Shown: in pieces, positions 52,003-63,258 of the stretch
Layout: every line of letters starts with the position of its first letter
Position numbering within the stretch: position 1 is the stretch's first letter
Source: Brugia malayi
Taxonomy: Eukaryota; Nematoda; Chromadorea; Rhabditida; Onchocercidae
NCBI RefSeq assembly: GCF_000002995.4
Contig: NW_025062479.1
Coordinates: forward strand, 1,127,221-1,191,220
Reading direction: 5' to 3'
DNA length: 64,000 nt
Made by a program: the position numbers and the translations under genes
Notes under the pieces: model-generated
What the model saw: the letters and a program-made list of their open reading frames with translations, nothing else
Database searches by the model: none
Told to the model about the DNA's origin: nothing

Positions 52003-52025
52003 CCAATCCATTCAGAGTTATAATC
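52003..52025 (+). promoter_or_regulatory. Candidate Pol III-type upstream promoter element, hairpin RNA locus 1
   Basis: CCAATC begins 70 bases before the predicted RNA start, followed after 11 bases by ATAAT. The same CCAATC-N11-ATAAT arrangement sits 68 bases before the second hairpin locus. That position suits a proximal sequence element of snRNA-type promoters. The assignment rests on these two copies only. Confidence 0.4.
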
Positions 52026-52073
52026 TAAGGTACACCATAGTCATATCTATGAGCATGTATAATCAGATCATAG

Positions 52074-52351
52074 GGCTGGTCCTTATTAGTGTTCCCAAAA
52101 AACAGCGGATAGCGTATGGTTGAGTGCTGAGTTAAAAAATAAAAATGTGTCTGCATCCTCCCGAGCCAAAAAAAGTGAAAAATGACAAAAAAAGACACTC
52201 TCTAAAAAAAAGAAAATTGTTAATTGACAAAAACAGAAAAAAAATTGTAAAAACAAAACTTGCGAAAAAAAGGCAAAAAATTGTAAAATGTCGGGTATAA
52301 AGGGATGAGAAAAAGGGTGCAACACTAATAGATTTGACCGCCACTTTTTTT
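52074..52351 (+). ncRNA. Candidate structured ncRNA with Y-RNA-like terminal stem, copy 1
   Basis: The 5' end GGCTGGTCC resembles the conserved 5' end of Y RNAs. It pairs with GACCGCC at 52336-52342: GGC(74-76) with GCC and GGTC(78-81) with GACC, with U77 bulged. The stem continues as TATTAGTGTT (52084-52093) with AACACTAATA (52321-52330), an exact 10-bp match, and CCC (52094-52096) with GGG (52315-52317). A T7 run at 52345-52351 would end Pol III transcription. The ~220-base loop is A-rich and low-complexity, far longer than in known Y RNAs (~100 nt), so this is a Y/stem-bulge-like RNA at best. A second copy 1.5 kb away keeps the fold with a different inner stem sequence. Confidence 0.5.
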
Positions 52352-53527
52352 ATTTAAAAAAAAAAAAAAAAAAGAAATTCATATTTCTTTTGCTTACTGA
52401 CAAGCAATTTTACTGTGTAATATATTAGCTATCTATTAGGAAGTTATTCATGAAAATTTTATTGGTAAAATATGCTGACAAATTTTATGTTTAAGATTAG
52501 TTTGAATAATAAGAAAACAATAACTTAACTGTCATTCTTAATTTGCATGCAAAAATCAGTCTTTTAAATTTTGAAAGAAATGAATCAGTAAGTACCATAC
52601 TAATTAGGTAAGGTTATCGGTTAAAAGTCAATGGTGTAAACCACTTTTTTTTTTAAATTAATTACGAATTACAACTATATTACGTGGTTTCCGTAACAAG
52701 CATGTGTATTCTAAAATTATACAAAAACATATTTGAAAATAACGATATGAATAATTTTATAATTTAAGTGGCAAATTTACTGATATAGCAAAAAGTTAAT
52801 CATTTCTTGTAATTTGTCATTGTGATTCAGATTTGATAAACATAAACATCGATGTAATTTGAGTAATCAAGTATGTTGCTGAATGTAAAGGTAATGTTTA
52901 ATTTTTAAATTTATCCTTACAAATTAGCCGAATTGTTGAAAATTATTTGTGTATAAGGACTTATACTGGAGATTAGAAAACCGTATATAATCATTAATTG
53001 TATAATAAAACTTTGATTATAATAATCTAAATGATATTTAAATGTATTAACATTTGAAAATATGAAAGATTTCAAAAAAAAAAAAAAAAATGTAAAATGT
53101 AAAATATTCCCTGCCTGAAAATGCAGAAATTTACACAATTTGACACATTCAGGGGAAAAACTTTTTTCTTTTTTGCACTAATTAGATGTTAAATTACTTT
53201 AACGTAATTTAATTGCATTTTGTAGAGAGATGACCTTAGCGCAAAAAAAAAAAAGAAAAAAAAAAAAAAACAAAAATAAAAAATTTATTTATTGAAGAAT
53301 TCTAAACAAAACATTCATATTTTGGAAATTTGAAATAAAATTGATTAAAACTTTTTGATTTTTATTTTTGAAAATTCAATTGTTTTGGATGTCTTCTTTC
53401 TTATTTTTAAATATTTATTTGTTGAACTTTAGTACTTTTTCATTTTCTAATAAAAATATTTTTATGATAATCCAACAATATGTTAAAGAATTGTTTTTTT
53501 TTCATTTGTTTTTCTGTTTTCAGTAAA
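52352..53527. other. Spacer between the two hairpin RNA loci
   Basis: About 1.2 kb of AT-rich DNA with A tracts near 53077-53090 and 53241-53270. No coding exon and no third hairpin copy was seen. Confidence 0.5.
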
Positions 53528-53549
53528 CCAATCAAAACTATTGGATAAT
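53528..53549 (+). promoter_or_regulatory. Candidate Pol III-type upstream promoter element, hairpin RNA locus 2
   Basis: CCAATC at 53528-53533 followed after 11 bases by ATAAT, 68 bases before the predicted RNA start. It repeats the arrangement in front of locus 1. The rest of the upstream DNA is only loosely similar, which makes this shared block stand out. Confidence 0.4.
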
Positions 53550-53596
53550 AGATACCAAACTAATATCTTAATGATCTCTAGGCTATGCATCTATGG

Positions 53597-53965
53597 GGCT
53601 GGTCCGATGGTACGTTGTCCTGCACTGGTTGCAAAAAAAAAAGAAAAAAAAAACAAAACAAAAAAGCGCCATCGAAAGGTAGAACATTACTAACAATAAC
53701 AAAACGGCGCATTATGAACTAACAGCACAAAAAAGGAGAAAACCCCTCCAAAAAAAAGAAAAAAAGAAAAGAAAGAAAACCCCAAAAAAAAGAGAAAAAA
53801 AAGAAAAAACCCCCAAAAAAAAGAGAAAAAAAGAAAATCTAAAAAAAGAGAAAAAAATCTAAAAAAATGAGAAAAAAAATCCGAAAAAAGAAAATCCAAA
53901 AAAAGAAAAAAAAAAAAGAAAAAGGAATCAGTGCAGTACACGTTAAAATGACCGCCTCAACTTTT
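53597..53965 (+). ncRNA. Candidate structured ncRNA with Y-RNA-like terminal stem, copy 2
   Basis: The 5' end GGCTGGTCCGATGGTA is, from memory, the same as the start of vertebrate Y4 RNA. GGC (53597-53599) and GGTC (53601-53604) pair with GCC (53954-53956) and GACC (53950-53953), again with a bulged U. The stem then pairs ACGT (53612-53615) with ACGT (53940-53943), and CTGCACTG (53620-53627) with CAGTGCAG (53929-53936), an exact 8-bp match. T-rich sequence follows (TTTT at 53962-53965 and a second T run near 53972). The ~300-base loop is nearly all A with scattered G and C, plus a small GCGCC/GGCGC stem (53666-53670 with 53706-53710). The loop may be an expanded or decayed insertion. Confidence 0.5.
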
Positions 53966-55828
53966 AGCTCCTTTTTCTTTTCTTTTATTGTGCTGAATTA
54001 AAAATAAAAATGAAAAAGAAACACTTATCATTTAGTCGAATGTATTAGAAAAATAATGGAAAGTTGAACGATGTAAAATTTTATTTAAATTTCGAAATTA
54101 CAATTTAGAAAAATGTCATATTATTTAATTTTTTTTTTGGTTAAGTGAGTATTAGAGAGAACATTAAACTTAAAAGCTATTATTCTCGCTAATTTATTGT
54201 TAAATGTTATTTTGATGTTATACTGTGTTGTTTAGGAATTTAAAGAATATTTTGAAAATTTTAAATAGCTAGCACTCATTTGGAATTATTCAATCTTCCT
54301 GATGAATGCTACTTCCAACAATAAACGCAACCTCTTATAGTATGGCAATTGTTGATTGGAAGCGGAAACTTTTTTGTAACCTAAATTATTTATAAAATTA
54401 TTTATAAGTTTAATTAGATTATTTGTAAATAACTTATAAGCCCAATTAATAATATTTTTTAAATATTTTATCTTTAAAAGGAAATGGAATTATGACAGAA
54501 ATGACTTAATTATTTCTAATAACAATTAAAGACAACATATTTCAAAAAAACATTCATCTAAAACATACATCCTTAAATTTATATGAACAGCAACTACTTG
54601 AAAATTGCATAATGTCAAATATGATAATTTTGAGGACTGTCCAGTGACATAATTAATTGATTAAAAGATAACTGAACCGCATAAAAATAATAATAGAATT
54701 GGGCAAACAATAAATTTCATGAATTATTTTTATGATAGTCTTATTTTTCTTCGACGAAAAACATTTTATGGTAGAAGACAATCGAAAAATTATTAGGAAT
54801 TATCTCATTTTAATAACTGCAAATTCGTTTGATTAAGATAGCATCCAGTTTCGATTTTCATCATTTTTCATCTCTTAATTTGAATTGGCATATTTTTATC
54901 CCGATTTAAATTTAGCCTAACTTTTTTGGAAATATTGCATTTTTAGGCCTAAATCATAAAAAGAGAATATGTATACAAGCATCCACTAGTAAGAATTTTT
55001 AATTATTTTGAGGATGAATTTTCATTCATAATTTTACCTGTTTCGTTCCCGTTCAATAACCTGAGAAAAAAAAAATTTGCCTTTCTGTTTCTTTTGTCTT
55101 CTTCTGGAATTATGCAATCAAATTTATTGTGGTATCAATTATATGTTTAAAAATAAAGTTTAAAAACAAATAATTAATAAGTAAAACGAGTCACAGATAT
55201 AGTAATGCAATCGTTTGTATTATAAAAAACACAGTTTTATTCAATCATATTCAATGTTGACATAAACTTAGAATCAAAAAAAAAATATCATATTTGCTAT
55301 GACATTCGTAACGAAAAGGATCAAATTTAATTTTGTTCAATTCATCCATTTGTATATGTCATTGAGATATGAAAATTTCATAGGATTTATTTATTAGCGA
55401 AGAGATTATTAGTAATTACATTCGAACCAATTAACAAATAAAAATTGTTTCCTATCAGCTTATTTCGTATCGATTAAATAATATCCCAAATAATAATGTA
55501 GGCATATATTATAGCCAATCTGAAACTTTTATAATTCATTTCTGGAATAAAAATAAAAAAATGAATTTTCATTTTAATAATAATACCATATATATGTATA
55601 TTAAAGACACAAATAACAAATAAACAATGAATATACATTATGTCATTGACTGTTTACAACACAATTGCTAAAAAAAAATGAAACGAAACTTTAAAAATAA
55701 CGAACATTCTACCAAATAACTGTTATCAATTTGCATATTTTCGTCTCTCATAATAGTTTCGACTTGCTGATTGAAATGAAAATGATAAAGAGTATGAAGC
55801 GAATGATATAATACAAGCTATCATATGA
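53966..55828. other. AT-rich intergenic DNA
   Basis: About 1.9 kb with no supportable exon or RNA. It lies between the plus-strand hairpin locus 2 and the 3' end of the minus-strand PP1 targeting subunit gene. Confidence 0.5.
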
Positions 55829-58414
55829 TTAATCTTTTATCATCTGTTGATTATGAGTATTTTTTGATAATTTAAATGTTTTTGCAATCAATTTCATATC
55901 GATTGGGATATTCCCCACTGCTTCAACAATATAATTGGCTCCTTTATTATTGTCCCAATATGTGATACCATTAACAATGTAATGTATACAAAATTCACAT
56001 GTTGCACCAAGCTGAAAATATAATAAAAAATAATCGAATAAATTAATCTTTGATTTCATAGTATTATTGATACTATTGCAATCTGTTTTAAGATAGAAAA
56101 AAAGAAAGGAAAACTACACTTCTTTTAAGGAGCAAATTAATTTCGTAGTAATAAAATGAGTTAATACTGATACTAAATACTATTAATATTTAATTGGGAC
56201 TATAATAAAATGGTATAAGTAATTAAATATTTAGCAAAAATATGTTTGAAAAAAGAAAAACGAAAACTAATTATACCGGGAAATCGGTGGGAAGTGAAAT
56301 GATAAATGTGAATTTATCTATAGTGTCATCGTTTCTAACTGAACTCTTGTATCTTCCAACTGTTTCGATATTTGTTCTCCAATTATCTGTAGTATATCTG
56401 ATATATACCTAAAAAATAAAATTGAAATATGTAAATTAGACTTTTTTATAAAAAAATGTAAGGTAAGATGAGGAGAAAAAAAATATACATTTTGGCTTAT
56501 TTTTAAAGTTTAAAAAGTTTAGCTTAAGGCATACTCAATAACTTGGTAATTTATATTTTAAATTAAATATTCATTATATTTCTATATTCATCTCAATCAG
56601 AATTACAATTTTCATTTTATATTTTTCAGATTTCAGCATTACTCACCATCATAAAGTAATTAGATGTATTTTTCTTCCTTTTTTCTATAATGATTACTTG
56701 AAAAAAAAAAAAAAAAAAAGAAAAATGATAGCTTTACAATCTTCTAAAAACTTAGTACTGTTTATAAGACCATTAAACTGATTAAATTAATTGTATTTTC
56801 CTTTAATCGAAATGTTAGAATACTAAAATAATTTTCTTGAAAAGTCATTTGTGACCTAATTAGCATTAGCAGACACTAACTTTCTTATCCAATGTTTGTT
56901 AGGTTATGAAACGAATGTCAATATTAAATTCAATGTTTCATTTGTATCGCTTTTTCATTAAGAAAATATAGATTGCCGATTGATAATGATTCATATAAAT
57001 TTACTAGGTTAGAGTTTAGTTCATATTTCAGTTATACTAAAGGTGTATCTCTATATACCATTAGAATTGGAAATGCTTGTTTGTTAAAACATTTGTTAAA
57101 AATATTAAAATACTAACTAGTACATTTAATCAAAGATTTTATTTTAAATGAAGTTTAATAATTAATCTAAATCTTCCTAATTTATCATTTATTCTTTTAT
57201 TTGCTAGAATGTTATCTGTTAGATTAGCTAAATGATAAATGTAATAAATTGATTAACCTGCTTTTCATATGCAATATTAAGAACATTTATGGTACCAATG
57301 ATATTCATATCAACAAATTTAACACATTCTAAGCAAACTGCTTGATTGCGTGTTAAATAATCAATTTCCGCATCAGTACGTTCGTGAAATTTTGCTAAGG
57401 TTAGCATAACATTTCTTGGACGTTTGATAATTTTGGTAGATAATGGAGGAAATGTTGCACCAAATTTTTGCAACCTAGAAATTGTAATAATTTAAAATTA
57501 TTTAAATAAAACAAATATTTTAAAATAAATGAAATGTTTATAGTGGAAAAATGAATGCAATATTTTTAATACATACTCGACTGAGAAATCATCTGCTTCA
57601 TAATAATTCTGATGTACAAGATCCAAACCAAATGAATCGGCGAAATGCACTGTTTTTCGCATTCCTAAATTTGGTGTAGAAGGTGTACGCAACGCTGATC
57701 GAAGTGATTTTGAACGCATCCTTATAACAAAACATGATTTTAGCAGTCTTTTTCTTTTTTTCAAATTTCATCAATGAAAAATTAAAAATTTTAAAGTTAA
57801 TGATAAAAGTTCAAACGAAATTTTTCTTTTTATCTTGTAAAGAAAAAGAAGAAATAGATAGAGTGATTAAATTAGAATAAACTTATTACAATTTGTTGCT
57901 TTTTGTGACATCTGATTGTGTATTATCATCCGATGAAAAATTCGTATCATCATTACGTAAGCACTTGAATAGATTTATGAATGAACGAAGTGATGATTCT
58001 TCGGGTTTCTGCAATTTTGAAAAATTTTTTAATTTTTTATAATATTTGATAAATTTGAGGTTTAAATTAAATGTTGTTTTCTAATCAAAAAGAAAAATAA
58101 AGAAAAAAGATAAAAAAAAAAAAAAAAATGAAAAGAAAGAAGAAAAACCATTATAAAATCATAAAGTGAAAAATTATTAAAGAAAAATAAAAAATAAAAA
58201 ATCGTTGTAAAACACTAACATCAAGAGTCCAAACTACTTTCTTAACTTCGTTAGCTGGTGATGTGCCAAGTTGTATTTTCAAGTCAAGCAAATTGTGATG
58301 TTTAATTTTGCTAATGAGTGATTGCAGGGTAGCTTGTTCAGGAAATTGTCCAACATCAATTGCAACCGTCGATACATCCATTGCCATTTTTTTACCTTTC
58401 ATAACAATATTCAT
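55829..58414 (-). CDS. Protein phosphatase 1 regulatory subunit 3 (glycogen-targeting, CBM21)
   Basis: Six phase-compatible exons read right to left: 58220-58414, 57890-58008, 57577-57720, 57258-57474, 56277-56408 and 55829-56011, giving 329 residues. The family brings PP1 catalytic subunit to glycogen, where it dephosphorylates glycogen synthase and phosphorylase. The PP1-docking RVxF-type motif is KTVHFADSFGLDL (around 127-139), preceded by SLRSALRTPSTPN. The CBM21 domain fills the C-terminal half: CLECVKFVDMNIIGTINVLN, IAYEKQVYIRYTTDNW, DKFTFIISLP and the glycogen-contact motif YWDNNKGANY near residue 290. Residues 1-105 are less conserved and unassigned. The start at 58414 follows a long purine-rich tract. 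Other in-frame ATGs at codons 5, 10 and 12 are possible starts. Human paralogues of about 300 residues have the same layout. Confidence 0.92.
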
Positions 58415-61400
58415 GATCCTCTTTCTCTCTCTCTCTTTTTTTTTCTCTCCTTTTCTTTTTAATTATAAAATCATGGTTTTAAAATTAATGATAAATAAGA
58501 AGCTTTGATATTAACATTCTGCTTCTGAAATAAATAAGAAAAAAAGAATATCATGTAATTTTTTTTCTCTACTTTTATCATATCATTAAGCGTAAGTCAT
58601 ATGAAACATGTAAATAATTTAATCAAAATAATCAAATATTGTAAAATCTTTGAAATAAAAAACAAAAGAAAGGAAAAAGGAAAAAAAGACCAACCATTTC
58701 GTAAGATATTAGTGTGCAAACAACGAAATATATTATACGTATTTCTCTAATTTAATGAAAATTTCGAGAAGACTTTTAAAAAAATGATATTTCTCTGATA
58801 TTTGATAGTCTGCTTTGCTATAAAAAAAAAAAAAAAAAAGAAAATGTTTTTCGATTTGCAAATAAAGTATGTCATTCTGTTTCTTTTCAAAATACAATTA
58901 TTTCAATTACTTTTTCTTTGTTTTACTTTTACTTACAACAAATTTGTGTCAAAAATATTTAGTGATGAAAAAAAAAAAAAAAAAAAAAAGCAAAAATTCT
59001 AACATTTAGTAAGATATTACTTTTTTATTTGTGACAGCAAAAAAAAAACAAGAAAAAAAAAATGATTTAATAGAAAAAATTGTATTATCATTGAATGCTA
59101 TTATGAATTTTACTTTTTCTCACTTTATTTGGCTCTTTTTTTGTTGTTGTTGCTTGAATAGATCATACATTGAATGTGTAAACGAAAAGATTATTTCATC
59201 AGTGTAAACAATTCAATAATTATAAATTATCAACTTATATTTATACAAATTACTTTGACATCAATGCAATGTTTACTTTATCAATTCATTGCTATAACAA
59301 ATGTTGAATTCCTATCATTATCACTGACGAATGTAATAAGTAAAATTTGTTGTAAATAAGTTTTTTTTTTTTTTTAAAATTAGTAATAAAAGATTAGATG
59401 AAGAAAAAAGAATGTGGTATGCTACAATAATTTATCTAAGTTAAATTTATCAATTTCAAACTTTTGAAAGTGTTAATCTTATCTGTCCATTTCACTAACA
59501 ATTATATTTCTTTTTTTTTTTTTGCCTTTTTCCATCACTTTCCTGCTCTACCTTAATTTTTTTTAATTTTCAAAGCAATTTTTCAATTTCCTTTTTCTTG
59601 AAATCAGCGTCTGGTTTACATTTGATACTGATCATCCCTCAACTATAGCCAGCAGCTGTGCTTATTGAAAAGAAAAAAATTGCTATCACACTTTTCTTAT
59701 TGTTTGTTCCTCTTAAAGAGCTTCTTGAAAAAAAAAAAAAAAAATGATCCTTAAAATTATAAGTTTCAAGCACTTTAAGACAACGGAAATTTAGAAAAAT
59801 AACTTACAAATTATGTGAAATAATCTCTATCATTAAGATTAGCATAGCAAATAGACTGATTAAGAGTTATATTCGAAATATTATTAATTTAAGAAAATAT
59901 TGAAATATTGATTAACACTTCAAAAAAAATTGTTAGATATTTTAACAAGTTATTGCAAAAATATCACAATTTGAAACATAAATTTAACAAAACAAAATGG
60001 AAAAATAAAAGACAGAAATAAGAATGTACATTAGCTAAGAATGTTTATTTACCAATATCCATCTAATACTTTTCAATAGCTATCGTTAGAATTTTTGAAA
60101 AAAAAAAAACTTTCCTTAGTGTTGACAAAAGCGCCTAAATGCAATCACAATATTTAGGATTACTGTTCAATTCGACAAATTAGAGACTTAAACGAATGGT
60201 ATGTATGTGTGTATGTATTCCGGCTAAATTGAAAATTGGAAAGCCTAACATACTTTTACTTGCTCATCAGTAAACTATTCTTTTTCTCTATTGTCAATGA
60301 TTTCACTTCATCCTTCTGTCCATTTAAATTATAAAATTCCATATTGTGCTCTCAGTATCAAAGTATAAAATAAAAAAATGAAAAAAAAACTAATTTAAAT
60401 TTTTCATATTTTGTTGTGTTACAAGTTTTATACTTTACAAAAATTTCAATTAAAAGAAATATGCTAACATAAAATGTGGAATAATTTGAAAGTAATACTA
60501 TCAAAGCCATTCGGATTATTTACAAAAAAAAAAAAAAAAAAAAAAAATAAATATTTATTTTTTTTTTTTTTGTAAAAAAAAATAAATAAATAAAAATAAA
60601 AAATAATAAATAAATAAAATGAAATAAAAGTGAAAAATAAATAAAAATTTGGGCAATTAGAATAGATTGTTTGTTCATTCTAATAGACATAGTTTTCAAA
60701 TAGTGAAAAAAAAAACGAGAGGAAAAGAAAAGAGAAATTAACTCATTGAGATGATAATTGGCCTTAAACAGTTGCATAGTGAATGACATCGTAACGTGAA
60801 TTTTCTCTGTATTCAGTTCCAAAAATAAAAAATAAAAACAATATCATATACAAATTTAACTTATGTTAGAGAAACTTATATTAAAGTTATATTCAAGAAA
60901 GCATTCATTAATTTATCTTTTATTTCCCCAACAACAGTTTCTTATTTCCATGGCAATATGAGTTTGTGTAATAAATTGATGTTTGCAACTTTTCAAGGCT
61001 GATTTTAAAAACTCATTCATGTCAATATTTTGACAGCTAAACAAATAATTTCCACTAAAAATACCAATCTTATACAGGTGTAAAAAATATTAAATCTATT
61101 TTGGTACAATACTTTATACCTAAAACAAAGAAAAAAAAAGGTTTAAAATTAAAAATCACTATTTTAAATGATGAATTTCTATGTTATACGTTTATTAATT
61201 TAATTGCTCACTTATTAAATTATATGTTATGTTGCAATATCATACACAAATTAAATTCGTTTAACTTACGTTAGAGAAATTTATGTTAAGCTTATGAACA
61301 TTCATTCTACAGCAAATTGAATGCAATGTTGCATTTTATGCTACAATTAAACAAAGCTAATATGATAGGTATGATAATAATGATAACAAACAATAGTGAT

Positions 61401-63221
61401 AATTTTTATCAGATTTCTGAAATTTGATAATAATCCCAATTGTGAAAAATTTTTGGTCAATAAAATAATCAATCATACATATAATTTCAAATAAAATAAC
61501 GTGAAATAATGTATAACATAAATGTTATAGGTTACAGATCTGATGATGAATTTTTGAATTTATCAGTTTAATTAAAATAGTAAATACTGATTTTATATAT
61601 GTAAGTTTCAGTATTTCAGTTTCTCTTTTAATTTATAAATTAATTTGGTATGAAAATGAAAAAATATATATATATATATAAGAGTAAAGCAATTATTGCA
61701 AAGTTAAAAAAAATTCGATATTATTGTGCTAACATGTGAAGTATGCAAAATTGTGATATTATTTTTAAACAAATTTATAATGAATTAATTGAATAATATA
61801 GTAAATGAAATAAAATAAACGAATAGTAATCATTACAGAATACGTTTATATGTCCACGTTCAGATCTAATAAGCGTAAGAATGTTTCTTTGTTATTTTTT
61901 TCCTTTTTTTTAATTTACAAGTTGATTTGGTACAGAAATCAAAAAATGTCAATAAATCGATTATTGTAAAATTACAAAACTTTTGATTTTATTGTATCAA
62001 TGTGCAAAGAGTAAGAAAAATTCTGCTATCAATTTTAAGCAAATTTATGATGAATTAATTAAATAATAGAAAACAAATAAAGTGACATGAAAAAAAAAAA
62101 AAAAAAAAAAAAGGTAAATGCAAAAAAGAGTAATGTAATTAGCAAGTATCCAATAAAAATATTGAACTAATATTGGTATCAATGAAAAAACAGTGATGAC
62201 CAGTATAGATTTTACCTGTAATTTACTCACTGATTCTTTGATCATTCATTTCGCTCAGGTATCGTCACAAAGTAATGAGGAAGAGATGTTAACTAATGTA
62301 GCATAGGAAACATTGAAAGATGTGAATTAACATTAGAGCAATTTAAACTTTAAAAAAAAAAGTGCAGAAAAAAAAAGGTATGAAAACAAATTGAAAAAAA
62401 ATGATAATAAAATACTGCCAAGAGCAATTGTTGAGAATTTTTTTAATCTACTTCCTAACTTCTTCTGCAACTTGTCTGAACATTCTTATTTCATACTAAA
62501 CATCATTTATCAATTTGATCTTTTCATATCAGTTAAATTTCATGACAATAATTATGAAAATTATATTTTCATATAAAATTGATATAATGTTATTTTAATT
62601 GATTTCATTTTTATCTTCAAATTTAAGACAAAAAAAAAAATTTTTTTCATTCATTTCACATCTTTTCCTACCATTTTTCTTTTCCCTTCTTTGCTCATAT
62701 ATTTCAAACTTTTAAAAAAAAAAAACAAAAAAAAGAAAAAAAATTTAGAAAAAGCAAAAAAAAAAAGGATAATATTTAAAAAATTTCAAAGTTAATTTAA
62801 TTTTACTTTTTCAGAACTATTGTATATTTTTAAATAATACAAATGCAGTAATATTATTCTTAACATTTCGAGAGTGAAGGAAAAAGGAAACAGACCGTAT
62901 CGAGAAAAGAATTATATTATATAGTTGATGATAACATAATGCTAGCTAATATTAGCATTCAAAAAAGCATTTATATCAAATCATTTGTTACATTTTTATA
63001 ATTATCATTTCTACACATCGAGCAATCACATTTAATCGTACAGAATGATCGATTTGCATTCATTTGCTATTATTTATCAAATAAAATGAAGAATTTTACT
63101 TACCCATGTAATATAATATAATGATAATGTATTTTATATAATTTACATCATATAGATATTGTAATAATTTCTAAAATTATATTCTTATTTCAAATAACTT
63201 ATATCATTTTCCACTCGAAAA

Positions 63222-63258
<37 letters not shown>

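Noticed and set aside
52086..52344. Minus-strand ORFs of 70-79 residues
   Set aside because: They are phenylalanine-rich readings of the A-rich loop of hairpin RNA copy 1 with no protein character.
53690..53941. Minus-strand 83-residue ORF made almost only of Phe, Leu and Ser
   Set aside because: Read-through of the A-rich loop of hairpin RNA copy 2; composition explains it fully.
59608..59668. Exon-like frame reading VWFTFDTDHPSTIASSCAY after AAATCAG
   Set aside because: Too short, with a single weak acceptor and no neighbouring exon; chance matches of this quality are common here.
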